From Ptiloglossa arizonensis (Eukaryota > Arthropoda > Insecta > Hymenoptera > Colletidae), in the NCBI RefSeq assembly GCF_051014685.1, contig NW_027479284.1:100893-164892 (forward strand): DNA of 64,000 bases, given 5' to 3'. The position numbers and the translations under genes are program-made. A model generated the notes under the pieces. That model was not told the DNA's origin. It did not search any database and saw only the letters and a program-made list of their open reading frames with translations. Below are positions 10,622-23,011 of this stretch, piece by piece (the first letter of the stretch is position 1; the number at the start of each line of letters is the position of its first letter).

Positions 10622-12214
10622 CAGAATTGCGAAAAATGTTTTGCCTTCTCAACCATTTCTTGGCTTCAAACTCCCATATCTCGCGAACGGATTAACCTAA
10701 CCCAAAAATTCCTATTGCATCTGAAAGTAGAAACTCGCCCGATTACAACGGTAGGTGTATTTTTTCCCTACGCCATTCTGGTTAAGCGTTTGGAGCAGTA
10801 GAAGTGCGAAAACTTTGTTCTCTTCTTAACCATTTCTTAGCTTCAAACTCCCATATCTCGCGAACGGATTGACCTAACCCAAAAATTCCTATTGCATCTG
10901 AAAGTAGAAACTCGCCCGATTACAACGGTAGGTGCATTTTTTCCCTAGGCCACTCTGGTTAAGCGTTTGGAGCAGTAGAAGTGCGAAAACTTTGTTCTCT
11001 TCTTAACCATTTCTTAGCTTCAAACTCCCATATCTCGCGAACGGATTAACCTAACCCAAAAATTCCTATTGCATCTGAAAGTAGAAACTCGCCCGATTAC
11101 AACGGTATGTGTATTTTTTGCCTAGGCCTTTCTGGTTAAGCGTTTGAGTCAGCAGAACTGCGAAAAATTGTATGCCTTCTCAACCATTTCTTGGCTTCAA
11201 ATTCCCATATCTCGCGAACGGATTGACCTAACCCAAAAATTCCTGTTGCGTGTGAAAGTAGAAACTCGCCCGATTACAACGGTATGTGTATTTTTTCCCT
11301 AGGCCTTTCTGGTTAAGCGTTTGGGTCAGCAGAATTGCGAAAAATTTTTTGCCTTCTCAACCATTTCTTGGCATCAAACTCCCATATCTCGCGAACGGAT
11401 TGACATAATCCAAAAATTCCTGTTGCATCTGAAAGTAGAAACTCGCCCGATTACAACGGTATGTGTATTTTTTCCATAGCCCATTCTGGTTAAGCGTTTG
11501 GAGCAGCAGAATTGCGAAAAATTGTATGCCTTCTCAACCATTTCTTGGCTTCAAATTCCCATATCTCGCGAACGGATTGACCTAACCCAAAAATTCCTGT
11601 TGCGTGTGAGAGTAGAAACTCGCCCGATTACAAAGGTATGTGTATTTTTTCCCTAGCCCATTCTGGTTAAGCGTTTGGAGCAGCAGAATTGCGAAAAATT
11701 TGTTGTCTTCTCAACCATTTCTTAGCTTCAAAGTCCCATATCTCGCGAACGGATTGACCAAACCCAAAAATTCCTGCTGCGCCAGAAAGTAGAAACTCGC
11801 CCGATTACAACGGTATGTGTATTTTTTCCCTAGGCCATTCTGGTTAACCGTTTGGAGAAGCAGAATTGCGAAAAATGTTTTGCCTTCTCAACCATTTCTT
11901 GGCTTCAAACTCCCATATCTCGCGAACGGATTAACCTAACCCAAAAATTCCTATTGCATCTGAAAGTAGAAACTCGCCCGATTACAACGGTAAGTGTATT
12001 TTTTCCCTAGGCCATTCTGGTTAAGCGCTTGGAGCAGCAGAAGTGCGAAAACTTTGTTCTCTTCTTAACCATTTCTTAGCTTCAAACTCCCATATCTCGC
12101 GAACGGATTGACCTAACCCAAAAATTCCTGTTGCGTGTGAAAGTAGAAACTCGCCCGATTACAACGGTATGTGTATTTTTTCCCTAGCCCATTCTGGTTA
12201 AGCGTTTGGAGCAG
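10622..12214 (+). repeat. E-F-F-C'-A-C-B-E-F higher-order repeat (9-mer, 1593 bp), copy 1
   Basis: This is the first unit of the variable HOR array, recognised by an E monomer with 'ccctacgccattc' instead of 'ccctaggcc'. Private markers copied into the next unit exactly 1593 bp away are 'ggccactctgg' in the second F context, 'cagaactgcg' in C', 'gacataatcc' in A, 'gtgagagtag' and 'acaaaggtatg' in C, and 'gtaagtgtat' in the second E. Confidence 0.93.
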
Positions 12215-13807
12215 CAGAATTGCGAAAAATGTTTTGCCTTCTCAACCATTTCTTGGCTTCAAACTCCCATATCTCGCGAACGGATTAACCTAACCCAAAA
12301 ATTCCTATTGCATCTGAAAGTAGAAACTCGCCCGATTACAACGGTAGGTGTATTTTTTCCCTACGCCATTCTGGTTAAGCGTTTGGAGCAGTAGAAGTGC
12401 GAAAACTTTGTTCTCTTCTTAACCATTTCTTAGCTTCAAACTCCCATATCTCGCGAACGGATTGACCTAACCCAAAAATTCCTATTGCATCTGAAAGTAG
12501 AAACTCGCCCGATTACAACGGTAGGTGCATTTTTTCCCTAGGCCACTCTGGTTAAGCGTTTGGAGCAGTAGAAGTGCGAAAACTTTGTTCTCTTCTTAAC
12601 CATTTCTTAGCTTCAAACTCCCATATCTCGCGAACGGATTAACCTAACCCAAAAATTCCTATTGCATCTGAAAGTAGAAACTCGCCCGATTACAACGGTA
12701 TGTGTATTTTTTGCCTAGGCCTTTCTGGTTAAGCGTTTGAGTCAGCAGAACTGCGAAAAATTGTATGCCTTCTCAACCATTTCTTGGCTTCAAATTCCCA
12801 TATCTCGCGAACGGATTGACCTAACCCAAAAATTCCTGTTGCGTGTGAAAGTAGAAACTCGCCCGATTACAACGGTATGTGTATTTTTTCCCTAGGCCTT
12901 TCTGGTTAAGCGTTTGGGTCAGCAGAATTGCGAAAAATTTTTTGCCTTCTCAACCATTTCTTGGCATCAAACTCCCATATCTCGCGAACGGATTGACATA
13001 ATCCAAAAATTCCTGTTGCATCTGAAAGTAGAAACTCGCCCGATTACAACGGTATGTGTATTTTTTCCATAGCCCATTCTGGTTAAGCGTTTGGAGCAGC
13101 AGAATTGCGAAAAATTGTATGCCTTCTCAACCATTTCTTGGCTTCAAATTCCCATATCTCGCGAACGGATTGACCTAACCCAAAAATTCCTGTTGCGTGT
13201 GAGAGTAGAAACTCGCCCGATTACAAAGGTATGTGTATTTTTTCCCTAGCCCATTCTGGTTAAGCGTTTGGAGCAGCAGAATTGCGAAAAATTTGTTGTC
13301 TTCTCAACCATTTCTTAGCTTCAAAGTCCCATATCTCGCGAACGGATTGACCAAACCCAAAAATTCCTGCTGCGCCAGAAAGTAGAAACTCGCCCGATTA
13401 CAACGGTATGTGTATTTTTTCCCTAGGCCATTCTGGTTAACCGTTTGGAGAAGCAGAATTGCGAAAAATGTTTTGCCTTCTCAACCATTTCTTGGCTTCA
13501 AACTCCCATATCTCGCGAACGGATTAACCTAACCCAAAAATTCCTATTGCATCTGAAAGTAGAAACTCGCCCGATTACAACGGTAAGTGTATTTTTTCCC
13601 TAGGCCATTCTGGTTAAGCGCTTGGAGCAGCAGAAGTGCGAAAACTTTGTTCTCTTCTTAACCATTTCTTAGCTTCAAACTCCCATATCTCGCGAACGGA
13701 TTGACCTAACCCAAAAATTCCTGTTGCGTGTGAAAGTAGAAACTCGCCCGATTACAACGGTATGTGTATTTTTTCCCTAGCCCATTCTGGTTAAGCGTTT
13801 GGAGCAG
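12215..13807 (+). repeat. E-F-F-C'-A-C-B-E-F higher-order repeat (9-mer, 1593 bp), copy 2
   Basis: Apparently identical or nearly so to 10622-12214, including all private markers ('gacataatcc' at 12,994, 'gtgagagtag' near 13,199, 'acaaaggtatg' near 13,224). I noticed no substitution by eye beyond the left boundary. This indicates a very recent duplication. Confidence 0.93.
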
Positions 13808-15577
13808 CAGAATTGCGAAAAATGTTTTGCCTTCTCAACCATTTCTTGGCTTCAAACTCCCATATCTCGCGAACGGATTAACCTAACCCAAAAATTCCTA
13901 TTGCATCTGAAAGTAGAAACTCGCCCGATTACAACGGTAGGTGTATTTTTTCCCTACGCCATTCTGGTTAAGCGTTTGGAGCAGTAGAAGTGCGAAAACT
14001 TTGTTCTCTTCTTAACCATTTCTTAGCTTCAAACTCCCATATCTCGCGAACGGATTAACCTAACCCAAAAATTCCTATTGCATCTGAAAGTAGAAACTCG
14101 CCCGATTACAACGGTATGTGTATTTTTTGCCTAGGCCTTTCTGGTTAAGCGTTTGAGTCAGCAGAACTGCGAAAAATTGTATGCCTTCTCAACCATTTCT
14201 TGGCTTCAAATTCCCATATCTCGCGAACGGATTGACCTAACCCAAAAATTCCTGTTGCGTGTGAAAGTAGAAACTCGCCCGATTACAACGGTATGTGTAT
14301 TTTTTCCCTAGGCCTTTCTGGTTAAGCGTTTGGGTCAGCAGAATTGCGAAAAATTTTTTGCCTTCTCAACCATTTCTTGGCATCAAACTCCCATATCTCG
14401 CGAACGGATTGACATAATCCAAAAATTCCTGTTGCATCTGAAAGTAGAAACTCGCCCGATTACAACGGTATGTGTATTTTTTGCCTAGGCCTTTCTGGTT
14501 AAGCGTTTGAGTCAGCAGAACTGCGAAAAATTGTATGCCTTCTCAACCATTTCTTGGCTTCAAATTCCCATATCTCGCGAACGGATTGACCTAACCCAAA
14601 AATTCCTGTTGCGTGTGAGAGTAGAAACTCGCCCGATTACAAAGGTATGTGTATTTTTTCCCTAGCCCATTCTGGTTAAGCGTTTGGAGCAGCAGAATTG
14701 CGAAAAATTTGTTGTCTTCTCAACCATTTCTTAGCTTCAAAGTCCCATATCTCGCGAACGGATTGACCAAACCCAAAAATTCCTGCTGCGCCAGAAAGTA
14801 GAAACTCGCCCGATTACAACGGTATGTGTATTTTTTCCCTAGGCCATTCTGGTTAACCGTTTGGAGAAGCAGAATTGCGAAAAATGTTTTGCCTTCTCAA
14901 CCATTTCTTGGCTTCAAACTCCCATATCTCGCGAACGGATTAACCTAACCCAAAAATTCCTATTGCATCTGAAAGTAGAAACTCGCCCGATTACAACGGT
15001 AAGTGTATTTTTTCCCTAGGCCATTCTGGTTAAGCGCTTGGAGCAGCAGAAGTGCGAAAACTTTGTTCTCTTCTTAACCATTTCTTAGCTTCAAACTCCC
15101 ATATCTCGCGAACGGATTGACCTAACCCAAAAATTCCTGTTGCGTGTGAAAGTAGAAACTCGCCCGATTACAACGGTATGTGTATTTTTTCCCTAGCCCA
15201 TTCAGGTTAAGCGTTTGGAACAGCAGAATTGCGAAAAATTTGTTGTCTTCTCAACCATTTCTTAGCTTCAAAGTCCCATATCTCGCGAACGGATTGACCT
15301 AACCCAAAAATTCCTATTGCATCTGAAAGTAGGAACTCGCCCGATTACAACGGTATGTGTATTTTTTCCCTAGGACATTCTGGTTAAGCGTTTGGATCAG
15401 CAGAATTGCGAAAAATTGTATGCCTTCTCAACCATTTCTTGGCTTCAAATTCCCATATCTCGCGAACGGATTGACCTAACCCAAAAATTCCTGTTGCGTG
15501 TGAAAGTAGAAACTCGCCCGATTACAACGTTATGTGTATTTTTTCCCTAGCCCATTCTGGTTAAGCGTTTGGAGCAG
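13808..15577 (+). repeat. Higher-order repeat copy 3: E-F-C'-A-C-B-E-F-G-C (10-mer, 1770 bp)
   Basis: It carries the same private markers as the two preceding units ('gacataatcc' at 14,410, 'gtgagagtag', 'acaaaggtatg'). One F monomer (the 'ggccactctgg' one) is missing, so 'gacataatcc' follows 1416 bp after the previous copy instead of 1593. A G-C pair is added at the end (15224-15577), where G has the private 'cattcaggtt' before it. Confidence 0.88.
14516..14692 (+). repeat. C monomer with a patch of C' sequence at its left junction
   Basis: In the sister copies A ends with 'ttccatagccc' and is followed by a C starting 'ggagcagcagaattg'. Here the stretch about 14,474-14,525 instead reads 'tttgcctaggcctttc', 'gagtcag' and 'cagaactgcg', identical to the junction 354 bp upstream (before 14162). 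After the patch the unit returns to the expected C with 'gtgagagtag' and 'acaaaggtatg'. A short two-sided replacement like this is better explained by gene conversion than by a crossover. Confidence 0.75.
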
Positions 15578-16993
15578 CAGAATTGCGAAAAATGTTTTGC
15601 CTTCTCAACCATTTCTTGGCTTCAAACTCCCATATCTCGCGAACGGATTAACCTAACCCAAAAATTCCTATTGCATCTGAAAGTAGAAACTCGCCCGATT
15701 ACAACGGTAGGTGTATTTTTTCCCTACGCCATTCTGGTTAAGCGTTTGGAGCAGTAGAAGTGCGAAAACTTTGTTCTCTTCTTAACCATTTCTTAGCTTC
15801 AAACTCCCATATCTCGCGAACGGATTGACCTAACACAAAAATTCCTATTGCATCTGAAAGTAGAAACTCGCCCGATTACAACGGTAGGTGTATTTTTTCC
15901 CTAGGCCATTCTGGTTAAGCGTTTGGAGCAGTAGAAGTGCGAAAACTTTGTTCTCTTCTTAACCATTTCTTAGCTTCAAACTCCCATATCTCGCGAACGG
16001 ATTGACCTAACCCAAAAATTCCTATTGCATCTGAAAGTAGAAACTCGCCCGATTACAACGGTATGTGTATTTTTTGCCTAGGCCTTTCTGGTTAAGCGTT
16101 TGAGTCAGCAGAATTGCGAAAAATTGTATGCCTTCTCAACCATTTCTTGGCTTCAAATTCCCATATCTCGCGAACGGATTGACCTAACCCAAAAATTCCT
16201 GTTGCGTGTGAAAGTAGAAACTCGCCCGATTACAACGGTATGTGTATTTTTTCCCTAGGCCTTTCTGGTTAAGCGTTTGGGTCAGCAGAATTGCGAAAAA
16301 TTTTTTGCCTTCTCAACCATTTCTTGGCATCAAACTCCCATATCTCGCGAACGGATTGACCTAATCCAAAAATTCCTGTTGCATCTGAAAGTAGAAACTC
16401 GCCCGATTACAACGGTATGTGTATTTTTTCCATAGCCCATTCTGGTTAAGCGTTTGGAGCAGCAGAATTGCGAAAAATTGTATGCCTTCTCAACCATTTC
16501 TTGGCTTCAAATTCCCATATCTCGCGAACGGATTGACCTAACCCAAAAATTCCTGTTGCGTGTGAAAGTAGAAACTCGCCCGATTACAACGGTATGTGTA
16601 TTTTTTCCCTAGCCCATTCTGGTTAAGCGTTTGGAACAGCAGAATTGCGAAAAATTTGTTGTCTTCTCAACCATTTCTTAGCTTCAAAGTCCCATATCTC
16701 GCGAACGGATTGACCTAACCCAAAAATTCCTATTGCATCTGAAAGTAGGAACTCGCCCGATTACAACGGTATGTGTATTTTTTCCCTAGGACATTCTGGT
16801 TAAGCGTTTGGATCAGCAGAATTGCGAAAAATTGTATGCCTTCTCAACCATTTCTTGGCTTCAAATTCCCATATCTCGCGAACGGATTGACCTAACCCAA
16901 AAATTCCTGTTGCGTGTGAAAGTAGAAACTCGCCCGATTACAACGGTATTTGTATTTTTTCCCTAGCCCATTCTGGTTAAGCGTTTGGAGCAG
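15578..16993 (+). repeat. Higher-order repeat copy: E-F-F-C'-A-C-G-C (8-mer, 1416 bp)
   Basis: It starts with the diagnostic 'ccctacgcc' E monomer. F at 15755 has the private 'gacctaacac' near 15,830, shared with 19,370. The A and C units have 'gacctaatcc' and 'gtgaaagtag', without the private markers of 10.6-15 kb. Instead of B-E-F the unit closes with G-C. Confidence 0.88.
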
Positions 16994-19117
16994 CAGAATT
17001 GCGAAAAATGTTTTGCCTTCTCAACCATTTCTTGGCTTCAAACTCCCATATCTCGCGAACGGATTAACCTAACCCAAAAATTCCTATTGCATCTGAAAGT
17101 AGAAACTCGCCCGATTACAACGGTAGGTGTATTTTTTCCCTACGCCATTCTGGTTAAGCGTTTGGAGCAGTAGAAGTGCGAAAACTTTGTTCTCTTCTTA
17201 ACCATTTCTTAGCTTCAAACTCCCATATCTCGCGAACGGATTGACCTAACCCAAAAATTCCTATTGCATCTGAAAGTAGAAACTCGCCCGATTACAACGG
17301 TATGTGTATTTTTTGCCTAGGCCTTTCTGGTTAAGCGTTTGAGTCAGCAGAATTGCGAAAAATTGTATGCCTTCTCAACCATTTCTTGGCTTCAAATTCC
17401 CATATCTCGCGAACGGATTGACCTAACCCAAAAATTCCTGTTGCGTGTGAAAGTAGAGACTCGCCCGATTACAACGGTATGTGTATTTTTTCCCTAGGCC
17501 TTTCTGGTTAAGCGTTTGGGTCAGCAGAATTGCGAAAAATTTTTTGCCTTCTCAACCATTTCTTGGCATCAAACTCCCATATCTCGCGAACGGATTGACC
17601 TAATCCAAAAATTCCTGTTGCATCTGAAAGTAGAAACTCGCCCGATTACAACGGTATGTGTATTTTTTCCATAGCCCATTCTGGTTAAGCGTTTGGAGCA
17701 GCAGAATTGCGAAAAATTGTATGCCTTCTCAACCATTTCTTGGCTTCAAATTCCCATATCTCGCGAACGGATTGACCTAACCCAAAAATTCCTGTTGCGT
17801 GTGAAAGTAGAAACTCGCCCGATTACAACGGTATGTGTATTTTTTCCCTAGCCCATTCTGGTTAAGCGTTTGGAACAGCAGAATTGCGAAAAATTTGTTG
17901 TCTTCTCAACCATTTCTTAGCTTCAAAGTCCCATATCTCGCGAACGGATTGACCTAACCCAAAAATTCCTATTGCATCTGAAAGTAGGAACTCGCCCGAT
18001 TACAACGGTATGTGTATTTTTTCCCTAGGACATTCTGGTTAAGCGTTTGGATCAGCAGAATTGCGAAAAATTGTATGCCTTCTCAACCATTTCTTGGCTT
18101 CAAATTCCCATATCTCGCGAACGGATTGACCTAACCCAAAAATTCCTGTTGCGTGTGAAAGTAGAAACTCGCCCGATTACAACGGTATTTGTATTTTTTC
18201 CCTAGCCCATTCTGGTTAAGCGTTTGGAGCAGCAGAATTGCGAAAAATTTGTTGTCTTCTCAACCATTTCTTAGCTTCAAAGTCCCATATCTCGCGAACG
18301 GATTGACAAAACCCAAAAATTCCTGCTGCGCCAGAAAGTGGAAACTCGCCCGATTACAACGGTATGTGTATTTTTTCCCTAGGCCATTCTGGTTAACCGT
18401 TTGGAGAAGCAGAATTGCGAAAAATGTTTTGCCTTCTCAACCATTTCTTGGCTTCAAACTCCCATATCTCCCGAACGGATTAACCTAACCCAAAAATTCC
18501 TATTGCATCTGAAAGTAGAAACTCGCCCGATTACAACGGTAAGTGTATTTTTTCCCTAGGCCATTCTGGTTAAGCGCTTGGAGCAGCAGAAGTGCGAAAA
18601 CTTTGTTCTCTTCTTAACCATTTCTTAGCTTCAAACTCCCATATCTCGCGAACGGATTGACCTAACCCAAAAATTCCTGTTGCGTGTGAAAGTAGAAACT
18701 CGCCCGATTACAACGGTATGTGTATTTTTTCCCTAGCCCACTCAGGTTAAGCGTTTGGAACAGCAGAATTGCGAAAAATTTGTTGTCTTCTCAACCATTT
18801 CTTAGCTTCAAAGTCCCATATCTCGCGAACGGATTGACCTAACCCAAAAATTCCTATTGCATCTGAAAGTAGGAACTCGCCCGATTACAACGGTATGTGT
18901 ATTTTTTCCCTAGGACATTCTGGTTAAGCGTTTGGATCAGCAGAATTGCGAAAAATTGTATGCCTTCTCAACCATTTCTTGGCTTCAAATTCCCATATCT
19001 CGCGAACGGATTGACCTAACCCAAAAATTCCTGTTGCGTGTGAAAGTAGAAACTCGCCCGATTACAACGTTATGTGTATTTTTTCCCTAGCCCATTCTGG
19101 TTAAGCGTTTGGAGCAG
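16994..19117 (+). repeat. Higher-order repeat copy: E-F-C'-A-C-G-C-B*-E-F-G-C (12-mer, 2124 bp)
   Basis: Relative to the preceding 8-mer it has one F fewer and an added B*-E-F-G-C tail. The final F-G-C portion, with 'gtaagtgtat' in the E before it and 'cactcaggtt' before G, matches 15047-15577 at an offset of 3540 bp (20 monomers). The E at 18410 contains the unusual 'tctcccgaac'. A private 'gtagagactc' occurs near 17,455. Confidence 0.88.
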
Positions 19118-20887
19118 CAGAATTGCGAAAAATGTTTTGCCTTCTCAACCATTTCTTGGCTTCAAACTCCCATATCTCGCGAACGGATTAACCTAACCCA
19201 AAAATTCCTATTGCATCTGAAAGTAGAAACTCGCCCGATTACAACGGTAGGTGTATTTTTTCCCTACGCCATTCTGGTTAAGCGTTTGGAGCAGTAGAAG
19301 TGCGAAAACTTTGTTCTCTTCTTAACCATTTCTTAGCTTCAAACTCCCATATCTCGCGAACGGATTGACCTAACACAAAAATTCCTATTGCATCTGAAAG
19401 TAGAAACTCGCCCGATTACAACGGTAGGTGTATTTTTTCCCTAGGCCTTTCTGGTTAAGCGTTTGAGTCAGCAGAATTGCGAAAAATTGTATGCCTTCTC
19501 AACCATTTCTTGGCTTCAAATTCCCATATCTCGCGAACGGATTGACCTAACCCAAAAATTCCTGTTGCGTGTGAAAGTAGAAACTCGCCCGATTACAACG
19601 GTATTTGTATTTTTTCCCTAGGCCTTTCTGGTTAAGCGTTTGGGTCAGCAGAATTGCGAAAAATTTTTTGCCTTCTCAACCATTTCTTGGCATCAAACTC
19701 CCATATCTCGCGAACGGATTGACCTAATCCAAAAATTCCTGTTGCATCTGAAAGTAGAAACTCGCCCGATTACAACGGTATGTGTATTTTTTCCATAGCC
19801 CATTCTGGTTAAGCGTTTGGAGCAGCAGAATTGCGAAAAATTGTATGCCTTCTCAACCATTTCTTGGCTTCAAATTCCCATATCTCGCGAACGGATTGAC
19901 CTAACCCAAAAATTCCTGTTGCGTGTGAAAGTAGAAACTCGCCCGATTACAACGGTATGTGTATTTTTTCCCTAGCCCATTCTGGTTAAGCGTTTGGAGC
20001 AGCAGAATTGCGAAAAATTTGTTGTCTTCTCAACCATTTCTTAGCTTCAAAGTCCCATATCTCGCGAACGGATTGACCAAACCCAAAAATTCCTGCTGCG
20101 CCAGAAAGTAGAAACTCGCCCGATTACAACGGTATGTGTATTTTTTCCCTAGGCCATTCTGGTTAAACGTTTGGAGCAGCAGAATTGCGAAAAATGTTTT
20201 GCCTTCTCAACCATTTCTTGGCTTCAAACTCCCATATCTCGCGAACGGATTAACCTAACCCAAAAATTCCTATTGCATCTGAAAGTAGAAACTCGCCCGA
20301 TTACAACGGTAGGTGTATTTTTTCCCTAGGCCATTCTGGTTAAGCGCTTGGAGCAGCAGAAGTGCGAAAACTTTGTTCTCTTCTTAACCATTTCTTAGCT
20401 TCAAACTCCAATATCTCGCGAACGGATTGACCTAACCCAAAAATTCCTGTTGCGTGTGAAAGTAGAAACTCTCCCGATTACAACGGTATGTGTATTTTTT
20501 CCCTAGCCCATTCTGGTTAAGCGTTTGGAACAGCAGAATTGCGAAAAATTTGTTGTCTTCTCAACCATTTCTTAGCTTCAAAGTCCCATATCTCGCGAAC
20601 GGATTGACCTAACCCAAAAATTCCTATTGCATCTGAAAGTAGGAACTCGCCCGATTACAACGGTATGTGTATTTTTTCCCTAGGACATTCTGGTTAAGCG
20701 TTTGGATCAGCAGAATTGCGAAAAATTGTATGCCTTCTCAACCATTTCTTGGCTTCAAATTCCCATATCTCGCGAACGGATTGACCTAACCCAAAAATTC
20801 CTGTTGCGTGTGAAAGTAGAAACTCGCCCGATTACAACGGTATGTGTATTTTTTCCCTAGCCCATTCTGGTTAAGCGTTTGGAGCAG
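19118..20887 (+). repeat. Higher-order repeat copy: E-F-C'-A-C-B-E-F-G-C (10-mer, 1770 bp)
   Basis: It starts with the 'ccctacgcc' E and an F with 'gacctaacac', copying 15578-15931. The second F present there is absent: the F at 19295 runs directly into 'ggcctttctgg' and 'gagtcag' near 19,440 without the usual 'tttgcctagg', so F and F were fused or one F was deleted. Private changes are 'ctccaatatc' near 20,408 and 'aactctcccg' near 20,470. Confidence 0.87.
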
Positions 20888-23011
20888 CAGAATTGCGAAA
20901 AATGTTTTGCCTTCTCAACCATTTCTTGGCTTCAAACTCCCATATCTCGCGAACGGATTAACCTAACCCAAAAATTCCTATTGCATCTGAAAGTAGAAAC
21001 TCGCCCGATTACAACGGTAGGTGTATTTTTTCCCTACGCCATTCTGGTTAAGCGTTTGGAGCAGTAGAAGTGCGAGAACTTTGTTCTCTTCTTAACCATT
21101 TCTTAGCTTCAAACTCCCATATCTCGCGAACGGATTGACCTAACCCAAAAATTCCTATTGCATCTGAAACTAGAAACTCGCCCGATTACAACGGTAGGTG
21201 TATTTTTTCCCTAGGCCATTCTGGTTAAGCGTTTGGAGCAGTAGAAGTGCGAAAACTTTGTTCTCTTCTTAACCATTTCTTAGCTTCAAACTCCCATATC
21301 TCGCGAACGGATTGACCTAACCCAAAAATTCCTATTGCATCTGAAAGTAGAAACTCGCCCGATTACAACGTTATGTGTATTTTTTGCCTAGGCCTTTCTG
21401 GTTAAGCGTTTGAGTCAGCAGAATTGCGAAAAATTGTATGCCTTCTCAACCATTTCTTGGCTTCAAATTCCCATATCTCGCGAACGGATTGACCTAACCC
21501 AAAAATTCCTGTTGCGTGTGAAAGTAGAAACTCGCCCGATTACAACGGTATGTGTATTTTTTCCCTAGCCCATTCTGGTTAAGCGTTTGGAACAGCAGAA
21601 TTGCGAAAAATTTGTTTTCTTCTCAACCATTTCTTAGCTTCAAAGTCCCAAATCTCGCGAACGGATTGACCTAACCCAAAAATTCCTATTGCATCTGAAA
21701 GTAGGAACTCGCCCGATTACAACGGTATGTGTATTTTTTCCCTAGGACATTCTGGTTAAGCGTTTGGATCAGCAGAATTGCGAAAAATTGTATGCCTTCT
21801 CAACCATTTCTTGGCTTCAAATTCCCATATCTCGCGAACGGATTGACCTAACCCAAAAATTCCTGTTGCGTGTGAAAGTAGAAACTCGCCCGATTACAAC
21901 GGTATTTGTATTTATTCCCTAGCCCACTCTGGTTAAGCGTTTGGAGCAGCAGAATTGCGAAAAATTTGTTGTCTTCTCAACCATTTCTTAGCTTCAAAGT
22001 CCCATATCTCGCGAACGGATTGACCTAATCCAAAAATTCCTGTTGCATCTGAAAGTAGAAACTCGCCCGATTACAACGGTATGTGTATTTTTTCCATAGC
22101 CCATTCTGGTTAAGCGTTTGGAGCAGCAGAATTGCGAAAAATTGTATGCCTTCTCAACCATTTCTTGGCTTCAAATTCCCATATCTCGCGAACGGATTGA
22201 CCTAACCCAAAAATTCCTGCTGCGCCAGAAAGTGGAAACTCGCCCGATTACAACGGTATGTGTATTTTTTCCCTAGGCCATTCTGGTTAACCGTTTGGAG
22301 AAGCAGAATTGCGAAAAATGTTTTGCCTTCTCAACCATTTCTTGGCTTCAAACTCCCATATCTCGCGAACGGATTAACCTAACCCAAAAATTCCTATTGC
22401 ATCTGAAAGTAGAAACTCGCCCGATTACAACGGTAGGTGTATTTTTTCCCTAGGCCATTCTGGTTAAGCGCTTGGAGCAGCAGAAGTGCGAAAACTTTGT
22501 TCTCTTCTTAACCATTTCTTAGCTTCAAACTCCCATATCTCGCGAACGGATTGACCTAACCCAAAAATTCCTGTTGCGTGTGAAAGTAGAAACTCGCCCG
22601 ATTACAACGGTATGTGTATTTTTTCCCTAGCCCATTCTGGTTAAGCGTTTGGAACAGCAGAATTGCGAAAAATTTGTTGTCTTCTCAACCATTTCTTAGC
22701 TTCAAAGTCCCATATCTCGCGAACGGATTGACCTAACCCAAAAATTCCTATTGCATCTGAAAGTAGGAACTCGCCCGATTACAACGGTATGTGTATTTTT
22801 TCCCTAGGACATACTGGTTAAGCGTTTGGATCAGCAGAATTGCGAAAAATTGTATGCCTTCTCAACCATTTCTTGGCTTCAAATTCCCATATCTCGCGAA
22901 CGGATTGACCTAACCCAAAAATTCCTGTTGCGTGTGAAAGTAGAAACTCGCCCGATTACAACGGTATGTGTATTTTTTCCCTAGCCCATTCTGGTTAAGC
23001 GTTTGGAGCAG
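20888..23011 (+). repeat. Higher-order repeat copy: E-F-F-C'-G-C-hyb-hyb-E-F-G-C (12-mer, 2124 bp)
   Basis: It contains two hybrid monomers in the middle (21950-22303) where the sister units have B*. Private markers shared 1947 bp (11 monomers) downstream are 'acgttatgtg' before C', 'gtcccaaatctc' in G and 'gtatttattccc' in C. The G ends with 'ggacatactgg', shared 1770 bp downstream near 24,579. Confidence 0.87.
21950..22303 (+). repeat. Pair of hybrid monomers (B/A then C/B*)
   Basis: The first starts as B ('aatttgttgtc', 'aaagtccc') and ends as A ('gacctaatcc', 'tgttgcatctg', 'ttccatagccc'). The second starts as C ('aattgtatgcc', 'caaattccc') and ends as B* ('ctgctgcgccag', 'agtggaaac'). 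Together they look like a B* monomer into which the end of an A and the beginning of a C were inserted, that is, one extra monomer length gained at this spot by insertion-type exchange. Confidence 0.75.
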
